Program-made: the position numbers and the translations under genes
Source: Raphanus sativus
Taxonomy: Eukaryota; Streptophyta; Magnoliopsida; Brassicales; Brassicaceae
Length of the DNA: 64,000 bases
Direction of reading: 5' to 3'
Assembly (NCBI RefSeq): GCF_000801105.2
Contig: NC_079518.1
Location: 20,998,800 to 21,062,799, forward strand
Notes under the pieces: model-generated
Told to the model about the DNA's origin: nothing
Database searches by the model: none
What the model saw: only the letters and a program-made list of their open reading frames with translations
Part shown: piece by piece, positions 9,120 through 21,494 of the stretch
How the letters are laid out: each line of letters opens with the position of its first letter
Position numbering within the stretch: position 1 is the stretch's first letter

Positions 9120-12100
9120 ATTTGCTTAAATGAGGTGTTAACAACATTTTAACACTTGAAAATGGTATTAAAGTTGAACTATTTTCAAAATTGACTTAAA
9201 ACTCAAAGTCAAACACAAAACTAACCTATTATTTCTTTAGTAAATTTTATTTGTCTTATTCACCTCAAAAGTTCAGATTATTCACAAAAATGAAATTACT
9301 TTTTAATGAAAATGACATTTTTACTCTCTCAACCTCATCATCTTCAAGTATTTACAAAATTGTTATTGTCATCAATACACCATCCACCATGAACAACTAA
9401 ATTGAAGCTCTTAATGCACCTAAAATCAATTTACACACCTTCTATCTAATTTCTTATGAACTAAAAACAACATATCTTCCACTTTCTCTCTATATTCATC
9501 CAAAAAACCCCAATAATTTGATTCTAGTTTTTTTTATAGTTCATAGAGCCTCAAGTGTACGATTCTTGGTGGGCCGCTTTCTTTTGAGCTTTGGTGTGCT
9601 TGGGGAAGACTTATGGATGCTAAAAAATTTATCTCACTGGTTGAGACTATGAATTTTTTTTTTCCAAATCTGTCAGTCAGAAAACTTCCATGTAAGTCTT
9701 ATGGTAGTAGAAGACTTACACGGAAGCCTTCTGGTCAATGCAAAAGTTAGTTTTGCAATTGACTATTATATGTGTTTTTAAAGACGACTTCTATGGAAGT
9801 CTTCCACTTTTTTATAATAAAAAAATCTCAAAAATGCCAGAGAAAATATTCCGGTAAGTCGTCTAGCATAAACATGTTAGTTTTGCGTTTGACCGGATTG
9901 TGTCAAAAAAATTTGACTTTTCCTTGAAGATTTACTTATAAGTCGTCTAGAAGAAAAATAAAATTTTAATATATAATTATAACTAGACGACTTTAATGTA
10001 AGTATTTTAAAGTTACTTTTGCAATTGAAAAAATAAAACTTAAATATTCAATTTTATCTGGACGACTTCCATGTAAGTCTTCTAATAGATGACTTATGCA
10101 GAAGTCTTCCAGGATTTATTCCGAAATTCTGGTCAAACCTTGGTTATTACAAAAGACTTCAGTATAAGTCATATGCCGGAAGACTTACACGGAAGTCGTC
10201 TGGATAAAATAGGATATTTAAGTTTTATTTTTCAACTGCAAAAATAATCTGAAACGACATCATGGAAGTCGTCTGGATATACTTAAATATTTAAGTTTTA
10301 TTTTTCTGTGGACGACTTCTATGTAAGTCCTCTAGAAAAATTCAAATTTCTGACACAATCCAGTCAAATTCAAAACTAACATGTTTATCTTATACGACTT
10401 ACCAGAAAATCTTCTCTGGTATTTTTTGAGATTTATTTTTAAAAGTAAGCCAATATTTATAAAGAAAGACTTCCAAAGAAGTCTGCTGTAGAGTAGACTT
10501 CCAAGGAAATCGTCTACGTTCAACGGTTAATAAACTTTCAATTTCTCAAAAATTATAAAGATTTTTTAACATTTTCTTGCTAATTAATGTATATTAGTCA
10601 ATATTGAGACTCCTGAATGAAATTCATAATGTAATTGGTGATAATTATGAGGTTAACAACATTAAAGCTTATTAATGTTTCTAGCTAACGAGAAAAAACT
10701 TCCCCAAAAGTCTTCTACGTTAGTTTTTGTATAACTTTATTTTCAATTTTAAGATATATATTTTTAACTTTCAAAAGTGTTTAGTAACTTCAAGAATATA
10801 AAGTCATATGGTTTAATGTGTCTTCTTAGATCATATGATATACCTTTTACATTTCATGAAATTTGAAATTTCAATTTTCACTTAAAAGTTTAGTTTTCAG
10901 CTTAAATTTTAATTTTCACGCTTAAATTTCCCGCTTGAAATTTAAGTCTTCTAAGAATAAATCTTCCGGAAGACTTCCCAGAAGACTTCTAGTGAAACTG
11001 TTATATGTTTGAACTAATGTAATGTTTGATCTTTTGTGAACCTGACTAAGTCTAATTGAGAAGGCTTTTCCCTTAGTTGTAAATTTGACTAATTTGTTTT
11101 GTGTTATTGTGTATTGATATTGAAGTTGAATCAATAACTTCAATAATGTCAAGTACTTTTTGCAAGATAATATTGTAGACATGAACATATTTACCAATTT
11201 GTTTCACTAATATCTCTTCAAATTTACAAAAGAATTCACAACTAAAGGAGTACACATACAAATCAAAAAACAGACTATAAACAAAAATATTATAGATCAT
11301 TCCTCCACAAAGAAAAGCTTAGAATCCACTTGACATGGGAGAAGACTCTACCGGAAGAGTTCCAGAAGACTTCCAAGAAGTCATCCAGTGCACTAAATGT
11401 TAGAACTCTTCCGAGAAGACTTCCAGGAAGTCTTCTAAATTTGTCTCAGATCTGAAAAATAAGGTAAGAGCTTAAAACAACCAAAATAGTTTTTAAAATG
11501 TAAGAGCTTTAAGCAACAAGAGAAAACCAACTAAAAAATATGATTTATAGATCTATCTTTAAAGGAGTGGAAGATGAGAACCATGTAATGAAAACCTTAT
11601 AAAACTAGATGAATTAGTGAAAACGACATGAGACAACAAATGATAAACTGACATAAAGTTTGGTGTTTTCAAAAAGTGATAAATTGTGAAAAAAAAAATA
11701 AGAGTTTTAAGCAACCAGAGGTTACCAAATGAAGAAAAATAAGACATAAGATTTACAAAAACACTTAGATTTGTAATGCCAGAGGAGACATGAGAGAAGA
11801 CTTCGCTAGAGTTTGCATATCCAAAAGCATTTTTCAAAATGACTTCAAAACATAGAAAAACTTCAAAAATTAAGTAAGAACTTAAAACAACCAAAAGAGT
11901 TTTCAAAAGGTAAGATCTTTAAGCAACAAGAGGTTAATATGATTATATATCTACCTTTAAACACTACAAGAAAAATGGCTTTTATTAGCGGACGAAAAAC
12001 GCTATCTATCAATACGATAGCGGTTTATGAAGCGATGTATCATACGATAGCGGTTTATGAAGCGATGTATCATCGTCCGTGATAATAGGTCAAGCACTTT

Positions 12101-14180
12101 AGATAGCGGTTTTTTGAGCTGCTATCTTATTGTTATATATTATAGCATTTTTGTATGCAATTAAACAGTCTTCGATAGCATTTATTTTTTGTTATTATTT
12201 ATATTATTGATTTTTTTTAAAAAAATGTATATATATTTGTTTTAAAAATGTAATATATCAAAATTATAATTTATAAATTATATTGAATTATAAATAACAA
12301 CTGGTTTACATGGAGACAATAATAAACCAAATAAACCAACTAAAGCAAAAACCTAAACCAGAAACTTAAACCTAATTACTAACTAAATGGAAGCCGCCGC
12401 ACCACCACCACCTTCTTCGTTTTCTTCATCTTCTACTCACCTGCCACACCACCACCTTCGTCGTTGTGATCTTCCATGACCTTCATCGCGTCCTCCTCCA
12501 TTCACTGTATCGACCTAGCCCTGTCTTATCTCCATCTTTGCCTCTCTTCTTCTTCTTATTGCCGGGCTCCACTCTCGCGTCTGTCTTCTCTCCTTCTCTG
12601 CATCTCTTTTTCTCCGGTTCCACCTCAACAACCACTGCTAACTTCCGGTTACACCACAGATTCTCCAGATCCGGCGTCGGTTAAGAGAAGACATAAGGCA
12701 CTGTTGTAGAGAAGAAAGGCTCCGTCGCAATACGCTGTTATAATTTTAATTTTAAAATATTAAAATATTTAAGTTTATAATTTTATATTCAAGATTTGGA
12801 ATTTAAGTTCTATAATATTATAAAGATTATTACTGTATTAGTGTTTAAATTTTTCCTTTTAGAGTATAGAGTTCAGAAGTTTGTTTAGGGTTTAGGGATT
12901 CAAAAAGTATGCTATCATAGCGTTTATTATTCTATGTGCTATTAAATATATACTATCATAGCGTTTCCAATTATGTCGCTCTATCATAGCGTTTCCAAAA
13001 ATACAAACGGTATCTAAAACTAACGGATATGTCAACCATAGTAGAAAGCGAAAAAACGCTATCTTGATCTGCTATTAAAACGGATTTTTCTTGTAGTGAA
13101 AGGAGTGGAAGATGATAACTATGTAATGAAAAGCTGCAAAACAAAAATCAGTGAGAAGATATGAAATAACAATAAATTGATATAGAGTTTGATGTTTGTA
13201 AGTTCAAAGGAGATTAAGAGAGAGATTTGAGAGTTTTTGAATGAGAAACATTACATTTTTGTTGCAACCATTTGTGAGGAAGAGAGATATTGTGTAAATT
13301 TTCTTTATATAGGAAGACAAAAATTCCAATATGGTTAAATATTTTTGATTCAGAAGACTTTCAAGTAAGTCTTCTAATAGAAGACTTCCTATAAGACTTA
13401 CTTGAAAATTTTCTAGAAGTTTACTATTTGCCAGAAATTTAAATAATTTTAGCGGGAAATTAAAATATTTTGAGCGGGAGTTAGAAGATTCTCAGAGAAG
13501 TTTTCTTATGGATAATACTAATCGCCGGAAGACTTCCTGGAAGTCGTCTAGACCCTCAATATAAACCCTAAAATCAAATAACTGACTAAATATAAACAAA
13601 CACTTCGTTAAACTTAAAAAAAAGGTTTACTATACACATAACCAAACACATATAGGTAAAATTTTAACTTTTTAGAAAAAAACATTTATGCTTTCCAAAA
13701 TCTACCCTAAGAATACCTACAGTACTACAACATTGTTCCCAAACCCTAAACCAAAGAATATCATGATTCACTACTTTCACTCATATATGTTAAAAATAAT
13801 TCAATTTTATTATATCTTAATTTATATCACTTAAACTTGTTTATAATTACATGATTTCAATTTTTCACTTATCAAAATATTTTAAAACTTTTTTATAAAT
13901 TATTTTTAAGATCAACTATACCAGAAGACTTTCCTAGACGTCTTTTAGACGACTTACAATATCTCAGAAAACTTTCCAGGATTATATTTGTAAAAATGAA
14001 TTTTGGTTTTTTATTTGATCACAAGGGACTGACTTTCAAAAAACTTTGAAGTTAGTTTTGCATTTGATTAAATTTGGATTTTTGTTTTTTTGCTAATAGA
14101 AATTAGTTATATTTTTGCATTTAAAATCAAGTTTTAAGTTATATTCGGTAAATTTCCCATGAAAGTTTAACATGAGTATC
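9120..14180. mobile_element. Probable large non-autonomous inverted-repeat DNA transposon with GAAGACTTCC arrays
   Basis: The two ends resemble each other in inverse orientation: 'TTGACTTAAAACTC...CACAAAACTAAC' near 9193-9226 matches the reverse complement of about 14040-14145. Inside each arm are many copies of a partly palindromic word close to AGACGACTTCCATGTAAGTCTTC (9650-10520, 10920-11000, 11340-11450, 13350-13560, 13920-13980). A central direct repeat (unit 1 about 11465-11690, unit 2 from about 11876) is also present. No transposase frame is seen. The arrangement suits a Mutator-like element with long complex ends, but no TSD was found, so both class and exact limits are uncertain. 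Confidence 0.5.
11962..13098. mobile_element. Non-autonomous CACTA (En/Spm) transposon, 1137 bp
   Basis: It starts CACTACAAGAAAAA and ends TTTTTCTTGTAGTG, the classic CACTA inverted ends, and is flanked by a 3-bp AAA duplication. The sequence ctttAAAggagtgg at about 11557-11571 is an untouched paralogue of the target, which confirms the insertion point. Subterminal copies of a short ATAGCG-containing word (for example two copies of GATAGCGGTTTATGAAGC near 12018-12062, and TATCATAGCG near 12914-12983) fit transposase-binding repeats. The GC-richer Pro/Ser-coding middle (about 12390-12700) may be a captured coding fragment. No transposase is encoded. Confidence 0.9.
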
Positions 14181-14372
14181 AAAAACGACTATATGGGTCA
14201 GACATGTAATGTAAGGGGGAAGTAGACAGAGTACTTGAATCTTACACATGGAATGCTTCTAGTTCTAGACTTTTAGAAAATGGTTCGTGTTGCTTTTATC
14301 AAATTGCACAAATTTCTAGAAAACATATAATTTTGCTGGAAGCAACATTTATCATTTTGCTTCAGTTTAAGC

Positions 14373-14618
14373 AGAGCCGGTCCTAGAAATATTTGGGCTA
14401 CAAGCCAAAAATTTTTTTTGGCCTGTTAAATATTAAAAACAAAAAAAAAATTGCAAAAAGATGACACAAGGGTTCGAACCCATGACCTAAACAAGCTAAC
14501 TATAGTACAATAACCAAATTGCCTGAAGAGAGTTTTGTTAAAAAACGGCCGGAACTTTTCTAAATATTTCACGGCTGGAAGCACGTGCTTCACCTGCTTC
14601 TATCAAGGGCCGCCTCTG
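14373..14618. mobile_element. Small hAT-type element (MITE), 246 bp
   Basis: The ends are inverted (AGAGCCGGTCCT versus CAGAGGCGGCCCTT) and the flanks carry an 8-bp duplication GTTTAAGC (14365-14372 and 14619-14626), as hAT elements make. It lies 0.4 kb downstream of AMT1;1. A GGGTTCGAACCC word inside resembles a tRNA B-box, but no tRNA fold goes with it. Confidence 0.8.
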
Positions 14619-14626
14619 GTTTAAGC

Positions 14627-15026
14627 CTTAAGGTTTGTTTTAAGTTTTAGCCACTCCAAACATGAGAAAATATTAAGTTTCCTAGAATGGTTAAGACGAT
14701 TCGGATTAAGAAACACTAGTTAAGAGAAACTGAGTAATGATGTCCTAACTTTGCTTTTAGCATTAAAGCATGATTAATGCAGGTAGTGGGGTTCTTAACG
14801 TAATATATATAAGAGATAACTCTTAATTCTTTTAGTTAAAAGCTAAGAGACCGTATCTTATATTACATTAAAAACCTCACTCTAAGAGACATATACTAAT
14901 CATGCTCTTACTCATGTTGCTCATTACCATCGTAAGTTATGAAAACGGTGTCAAACGTTTCAAACTCAAGAGAAAACCCAAATGAGCACAAATAATAATC
15001 ACAACCCACAAAAATAAAAATCTAAA
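14627..15026. other. 3' flank of AMT1;1
   Basis: AT-rich DNA without a frame. It should include the AMT1;1 3' UTR and polyadenylation region on its right side. An imperfect inverted repeat around 14770-14910 (AAAGCATGATTA ... TAATCATGCT, with other matching arms between) suggests a small MITE remnant. Confidence 0.4.
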
Positions 15027-16538
15027 TCAAACAGGAGTTGTAGTGACACCAGAAGGTGAAGGAGATCTAGGCTGAACTTTCCTTAGCTGAATGGCTTTGT
15101 GACACTCATTATCATCAAAGTACATGTAAGCAAAGCCACCATGCCGGGTCATATCCATACCGGCCATCTCATCCTCCGCGGATATACGCAACAGCTTCAT
15201 TTTCTTGAGGATGAAGAAAAGCGTTCCCATGGTCACACTTACCCAACCTATGATCACAACTATTTGAATGAGCTGAGCCCCGAGAAGTTTCCCTCCACCG
15301 CCCATGAACAAACCGTGTGGCCTTCCTGGCTTGACACCGTAAATCTGGTTAAGGTAATTTTCTTTAGCGAAGAGTGCTGTGAATATCAGTCCCCATGCCC
15401 CGCACCCGCCGTGTAGCTGTGCTGCCTCGAGTGGGTCATCGTATCTGAGCTTTTCAGCGAACTTGTTGCACCCAAGGAGGACAAGGGCCGCGATGAACCC
15501 GCAGATGATGGCCGCCCACGGCTCTACGACAGAGCAGCCACCGGTTATTGCTGCAAACCCTCCAAGGAGGCCGTTGCATACGTCAGTAACGTTCCAGTGC
15601 CCCGAGAGAAGACGTTTCCCAAAAAGGGTTGTGAGTGCGGCAGTGCAGCCAGCTAAAGTGGTCGTGACAGCCGTCCGTCCTATCGCGCTCCACTGGCCGT
15701 TCATGGAGCCTGACTCGTATGTCACAAGGATCTTGTTAAAAGAGCCAGGATTGAATCCATACCATCCGAACCATAGGAGGAATGTTCCCAGGACGACAAG
15801 TGAAGCGGAGTGTCCTCGTAGAGCAATTGCTCGGCCACCACTATCAAACCGGCCAAGTCTTGGACCTTCTATTAACGCACCCCAGAGTCCAGCGATCCCT
15901 CCGACCATATGGACAACTCCAGAGCCAGCAAAATCGATTGCTCCGGTGCTGAAAAGCAAATCACCGTCGGTACGGAACGGACTGGCCCAACCGTCAGGTG
16001 ACCAGAACCAGTGAGAGACGACCGGGTACACAAATCCGGTTAAGAAAGAAGAGTAGATTAAGTAAGCTACGAACTGAGTCCGTTCAGCGATGGAGCCACT
16101 GGTGATTCCAGCTGCTGCTATAGCGAAGGACCATTGGTAGAGGAAAAAGGAGTAATCATTGGTGGCCGTGGGGAAGTCTTTGAGACCAAAGTTTTGTTTA
16201 CCGATGAAACCGTTTGAGGGAGTTCCAAACGCAAAAGCGTAACCGAATAGATAATAAAAGAGACCTCCGGCTGCAGCATCAAGGACGTTTGTCAGCATGA
16301 TGTTCATCGTGTTCTTGGCTCTAACCGAACCAGCACAGAGCATAGCGAAGCCAAGTTGCATAGAGAAGACGAGGTAGGCTGAGAAGAGGAGATACGTGTT
16401 GTCTACTGCGAAAGCGACGTCGGTGAATTTGTTGTTCACGGTGCCAAGTTGGCCACAGATGTAATCAGCAGCTGCCGTGGCATTAGGGCCTAGCAAGACG
16501 GCCAGATCGGTTGCGGAGCATGATAAAACTCCTGACAT
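15027..16538 (-). CDS. AMT1;1: High-affinity ammonium transporter AMT1;1
   Basis: A single-exon gene of 503 aa, a normal AMT1 length. It imports ammonium across the plasma membrane, mainly in roots. The sequence shows the AMT/Mep/Rh pattern of repeated hydrophobic helices, the signature '[13 protein letters not shown]', the conserved '[12 protein letters not shown]' pore-histidine segment, and '[19 protein letters not shown]' early in the protein. The C-tail '[17 protein letters not shown]' and the ending resemble Arabidopsis AMT1;1 rather than AMT1;3 or AMT1;5. The regulatory threonine known as T460 in Arabidopsis falls at T464 here. The four-residue shift is explained by an N-terminal start MSGVLSCS in place of MSCS. 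A TATA box lies about 70 bp upstream. The gene appears intact. Subfamily assignment is from memory of the family. Confidence 0.95.
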   Translation of the reverse strand: MSGVLSCSATDLAVLLGPNATAAADYICGQLGTVNNKFTDVAFAVDNTYLLFSAYLVFSMQLGFAMLCAGSVRAKNTMNIMLTNVLDAAAGGLFYYLFGYAFAFGTPSNGFIGKQNFGLKDFPTATNDYSFFLYQWSFAIAAAGITSGSIAERTQFVAYLIYSSFLTGFVYPVVSHWFWSPDGWASPFRTDGDLLFSTGAIDFAGSGVVHMVGGIAGLWGALIEGPRLGRFDSGGRAIALRGHSASLVVLGTFLLWFGWYGFNPGSFNKILVTYESGSMNGQWSAIGRTAVTTTLAGCTAALTTLFGKRLLSGHWNVTDVCNGLLGGFAAITGGCSVVEPWAAIICGFIAALVLLGCNKFAEKLRYDDPLEAAQLHGGCGAWGLIFTALFAKENYLNQIYGVKPGRPHGLFMGGGGKLLGAQLIQIVVIIGWVSVTMGTLFFILKKMKLLRISAEDEMAGMDMTRHGGFAYMYFDDNECHKAIQLRKVQPRSPSPSGVTTTPV

Positions 16539-16606
16539 GTTGAGAGAGATTAGTGAGAGAAATCGGAAACAAATATGGGGCAGAGGACGAAAGGTGTTTT
16601 CTTCTC

Positions 16607-16614
16607 TATTTATA
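16607..16614 (-). promoter_or_regulatory. TATA box of AMT1;1
   Basis: TATAAATA on the minus strand, 69-76 bp upstream of the start codon, which implies a short 5' UTR of roughly 40 bases. No other core element was identified. Confidence 0.6.
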
Positions 16615-16683
16615 ATAAAACTGAGGAAACTTCCGGGGCTTCAAGTTGACTCTACTAATAGTTACAGCTTACGAAATTTATGA

Positions 16684-17140
16684 AAAGTTTCAAAGTCTTT
16701 AAGTTTTGTTTGCTAGTACATGTGAAAAAGTATCTTATCACATCCAAATAAACAGGGATGGCCCCTGCAAATAAATCAAATGAAATTTTCTCGATAGTCG
16801 GTATTTTTGAGTTTCTATCATTTATGTTTAAGATTGAAATTTCTTGTTATTTTGGTCAAAGTATATTGAAATTTCGTATGAACATAAAAAATCTTTCGAC
16901 CAGAAATTTATTATCGTTGAAATGTAACAAAAATCTGGAGACGACCAAAATGACATATCAGTTGAAGAAACCATATGTATTTCTTTAGATGCGATCGTTC
17001 GAGAAAACAACATATCAGTTCTTCTAGAAAATGAGATCGTCCATTAAGACAATATGTGAGAATCACTAGATATTATAAATCATGATATAATGAATTTTGG
17101 GTCTGAATCTAAGCTGAGGCATCAAGTCATGAATCCTCTG
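16684..17140. other. AMT1;1 upstream region
   Basis: AT-rich DNA upstream of AMT1;1 up to the SINE insertion. It is expected to hold the distal promoter. No specific binding site is claimed. Confidence 0.4.
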
Positions 17141-17164
17141 AGGAAACAGTTTCCCAAAGGAAAC

Positions 17165-17366
17165 AATTTTTTTTTGTTTTTGATAATTCAGGTATCCAGA
17201 CCTTTCAATTAGTCCGACTATCTCACCGCATCCAACCGGAACCGGTGAGGAAGATCCTGGAGGCCAAACGGAAACCATGTTAAATCTGCTATGGCCGGAA
17301 CTCAAACTCGTGATGGCGGGCACCTCAGTCGAAGTTCTTTTACCACCAGACCACGAAGGCCGGTTA
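17165..17366 (-). mobile_element. tRNA-derived SINE, about 200 bp
   Basis: Read on the minus strand from 17366, the head contains an A-box-like GGTCTGGTGGTAAAAG and, about 35 nt later, a B-box-like GAGTTTGAGTTCC. The 3' end runs into TATCAAAAACAAAAAAAA. A long target duplication flanks it: AGGAAACAGTTT...AAAGGAAAC at 17141-17164 and 17367-17390 (24 bp, two mismatches). These are the hallmarks of a pol III-transcribed SINE mobilised by a LINE. It lies about 0.6 kb upstream of the AMT1;1 start codon. Confidence 0.85.
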
Positions 17367-17390
17367 AGGAAACAGTTTTCAAAAGGAAAC

Positions 17391-17880
17391 TCGATTAAGA
17401 TCGAGATATCAAGAATTCAACAGTCTTTGACCTATGCACTCGGAATTAAAATTTAATCTTTCGTACGACTAGTATTTGTGTTATTTAGGGATACACATAG
17501 AGAATTCAAAACGAATTGTCAGATGTACCAAAACGAATTGTCACATTGTGTATTTTAATGAAATTATATAAAGTTTCAACATACTTCTTGTATTATTATT
17601 AAAATAAAAATTCAGTTATGTCAGAAAAATAATGTTCAATAAGAACCTAAAATGTGATTTACGTTATAACTCGCACCTAAATCACTTTTCATATTCAAGA
17701 GTTTAGATTTACAATTTTTTTTCTATCATTGCAAATTCGACTTTATACTTCGAATTTTGGTACACTATATTGCTCTTTTTTAGTCACCGGCTAATAGTTT
17801 GTTTTATATATTTGATCAGATAGTTGCTTTATAGACAGACGCGATTAGAATCACACAAAAATGATATTAATAAAAAAGTA
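17391..17880. other. AT-rich intergenic DNA, nothing recognised
   Basis: No gene, terminal repeat or tandem array is seen between the SINE and the first Helitron. Confidence 0.4.
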
Positions 17881-19544
17881 CTAGATTTTAACCCGCACGT
17901 TCGTGCGGATATATTTATATTTTTAAATATATTTTATATTATTAAAAATGTTTTAAATATATAATTTCTATTTTAGTGTTATATATTGTATTACTATATC
18001 ATATTATTGTTTATATTTCTTATTCAGTATTATTAATATATAATGGTTTTTTAAAAAAATTACTTTGTTATTTATTTTTATTACTTACTAATATATTTTC
18101 GAGTTAGGTAAAATAAAATAAAAATATGAAATACTCAAATAGAGAACCCCATTCAAATTATGTTGTTTTCTTTAATTTAAACATTTTGCATATAATACAT
18201 TTTTAAATTTTATTTATTTATATTATAGAAAATAAATATGACTAAAATAATTATATTTACATGTTGTGTTTAAGAAAATATACTTTAACATATCTCAGTT
18301 TAGTATTTTACGGGATTTATTTATTTTAAATAATATAATCCTATTGTTTTAGTAAACTTTATACATAGTAGTATCTATCATACTATTTTATTAAATTTAT
18401 TATATAGGATATTTGTTTTGGATGTTATGATATTAAGTTCTATTTTTAAAAAAAATTAAGACGTCAAAACATTAGGTTACTCTAAATTTTTACAACATAT
18501 ATAGTTAGTTTTTTTCAGGTACATTTCAAAATGTTAATCTTTATTATCCATGATTTTGTCTTTTGTAAAATTTGAAATATTATCATTTTGAGTTTGAATA
18601 TTTATTTTCAAAATAATATATTTTTCGAGACAACTTTGGAAAATTACACAACTATTTGAGTTTGGAATAATACATGAATTTTGAATTTGTTTTGGTACTA
18701 CATTACTGTATTATTTTATAAAATATTTGAATTTTTGGTAATATTTTTAATTCTTTTATCAACAAATTTTGTTACAACTAAAATAAAATAAAATTTATAA
18801 TTAAAATTTGATTTTTGTCACTAATATTTTAAATGAATTACTGAAATTTCATATTTTACTAATAACATATTTTTAAATAGTATATGAACTAAAGGTTATT
18901 ATATACTATTATATTTTTGTATATAAACATTTTTAAGCAATATATTGCTAATAGTTTCAAATAAATAAAAAGATAATGTATGGCTGTAAATATAAATTTT
19001 AACTTATGTTAATACATTTATTTTAATATAAAAGTATTATATAGTTTTCGAAGTTTAATCCATTATAATGATGATCAATAATTTATTTAAGTTAAAAAAT
19101 AAAATAATTTTTTTTTGTTAATTTACCTATTTAATATATTTTGAATATTTAATTCATATAGCACTTCTATTTTTATATAATACAGAATATATCATAGAAT
19201 CTATAAAAAAGTTATTATAAAGAATTTTTTATTTTCTTTTTTATAATAAGTTTTAGTTAAATTTACTTATAATAATATTATATTACTAATTTCGAAATAT
19301 ATTAATGTGTTATTTATAAAAAAATATTTAAATTTTAAACTAAGATTTTGTTAGATTCTTTCTCAACAGATTTTATTATAATTAAAAAAAATCAAATTTA
19401 TAGTTGGTTTATTGTTAATATATTTATAGTTGGTTTATTGTTAATACAAATAATCAAATATGTCATATTGACTAATTCTTTAAGTGGTCCTACTATGACT
19501 TGTTAATAGTAGATAAAAATAGAACCCTAAATTAATAGATTAGA
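17881..19544 (-). mobile_element. Helitron copy 1, 1664 bp
   Basis: On the minus strand it begins TCTAATCTATTAATTTAGGG and ends with a hairpin (CCGCACG AAC GTGCGG) followed 12 nt later by CTAG. The flanks are A before TC and T after CTAG, as Helitrons require. No helicase/Rep frame is present, so it is non-autonomous. It is nearly identical along its whole length to 19709-21375. Near its 5' end both copies share a tandem repeat of TTTATAGTTGGTTTATTGTTAATA. Confidence 0.88.
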
Positions 19545-19708
19545 TACAATAGAGAAATAAACCTGATTGATTTTAACATGTTTAGTTCCGTAAGCAAATG
19601 TTGACAGGAATCTGCATCTTTGGTTTTCGACTTTCCCACCTTTTAGCGTGTAAAGGAAACATAATTCTGACTACAGAGACCCACTGGTATATTCTTTTTA
19701 ATACTATA

Positions 19709-21375
19709 CTAGATTTTAACCCGCACGTTCGTGCGGATATATTTATATTTTTTAAATATATTTTATATTATTAAAAATGTTTTAAATATATAATTTCTAT
19801 TTTAGTGTTATATATTGTATTACTATAACATATTATTGTTTATATTTCTTATTCAGTATTATTAATATATAATGGTTTTTTTAAAAAAAATTACTTTGTT
19901 ATTGATTTTTATTACTTACTAATATATTTTCGAGTTAGGTAAAATAAAATAAAAATATGAAATACTCAAATAGAGAACCCCATTCAAATTATGTTGTTTT
20001 CTTTAATTTAAACATTTTGCATATAATACATTTTTAAATTTTATTTATTTATATTATAGAAAATAAATATGACTAAAATAATTATATTTACATGTTGTGT
20101 TTAAGAAAATATACTTTAACATATCTCATTTTAATATTTTACGGGATTTATTTATTTTAAATAATATAATCCTATTGTTTTAGTAAACTTTATACATAGT
20201 AGTATCTATCATACTATTTTATTAAATTTATTTTATAGGATATTTGTTTTGGATGTTATGATATTAAGTTCTATTTTTTTTAAATAAAGACGTCAAAACA
20301 TTAGGTTGCTTTAAATTTTTACAACATATATAGTTAGTTTTTTTCAGGTACATTTCAAAAAGTTAATCTTTATTATCCATGATTTTGTCTTTTGTAAAAT
20401 TTGAAATATTATCATTTTGAGTTTGAATATTTATTTTCAAAATAATATATTTTTTCGAGACAACTTTGGAAAATTACACAACTATTTGAGTTTGGAATAA
20501 TACATGAATTTTGAATTTGTTTTGGTACTACATTACTGTATTATTTTATAAAATATTTGAATTTTTGGTGATATTTTTAATTCTTTTATCAAAAATTTTT
20601 GTTACAATTAAAATAAAATAAAATTTATAATTAAAATTTGATTTTTGTCACTAATATTTTAAATGAATTACTGAAATTTCATATTTTACTAATAACATAT
20701 TTTTAAATAGTATATGAACTAAAGGTTATTATATACTATTATATTTTTGTATATAAACATTTTTAAGCAGTATATTGCTAATAGTTTCAAAATAAATAAA
20801 AAGATAATGTATGGCTGTAAATATAAATTTTTAACTTATGTTAATACATTTATCTTAATATAAAAGTATTATATAGTTTTCGAAGTTTAATCCATTATAA
20901 TGATGATCAATAATTTATTTAAGTTAAAAAATAAAATATTTTTTTTTGTTAATTTACCTATTTAATATATTTTTAATATTTAATTCATATAGCACTTCTA
21001 TTTTTATATAATACGGAATATATCATAGAATCTATAAAAAAGTTAGTATAAAGAATTTTTTATTTTCTTTTTTTATAATAAGTTTTAGTTAAATTTACTT
21101 ATAATAATATTATATTACTAATTTCGAAATATATTAATGTGTTATTTATAAAAAAATATTTAAATTTTAAACTAAGATTTTGTTAGATTCTTTCTCAACA
21201 TATTTTATTATAATTAAAAAAATCAAATTTATAGTTGGTTTATTGTTAATATATTTATAGTTGGTTTATTGTTAATACAAATAATCAAATATGTCATATT
21301 GACTAATTCTTTAAGTGGTCCTACTATGACTTGTTAATAGTAGATAAAAATAGAACCCTAAATTAATAGATTAGA
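19709..21375 (-). mobile_element. Helitron copy 2, 1667 bp
   Basis: Same ends as copy 1 (5' TCTAATC..., 3' hairpin then CTAG) and the same orientation, with correct A/T flanks. The 164 bp between the two copies (19545-19708) and the outer flanks are unrelated to each other. Two separate insertions are therefore more likely than a local duplication. Differences between the copies are scattered substitutions and short indels in T or A runs. Confidence 0.88.
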
Positions 21376-21494
21376 TTGAGTTTTTAGTTCACATGAAACA
21401 TGGGAAAAATTCAGTTGAGATAGGCCTTTAGCGAAAACATCCATTTTATACTTTTTGTACATCAAACATTTATTTCATTATGTAAAGTAGAAAA

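Noticed and set aside
9650..11000. CRISPR-like spaced repeats
   Set aside because: Repeats are degenerate and irregularly spaced, in a plant nuclear transposon.
13736..13755. Telomere-like AAACCCTAAA
   Set aside because: Isolated single words only (also near 50370); no tandem array.
14470..14481. tRNA-like GGGTTCGAACCC
   Set aside because: Only a B-box-like word inside a hAT MITE; no cloverleaf can be folded around it.
15099..16014. Long plus-strand frames opposite AMT1;1
   Set aside because: They are antisense shadows of the conserved transporter gene and have no recognisable protein features.
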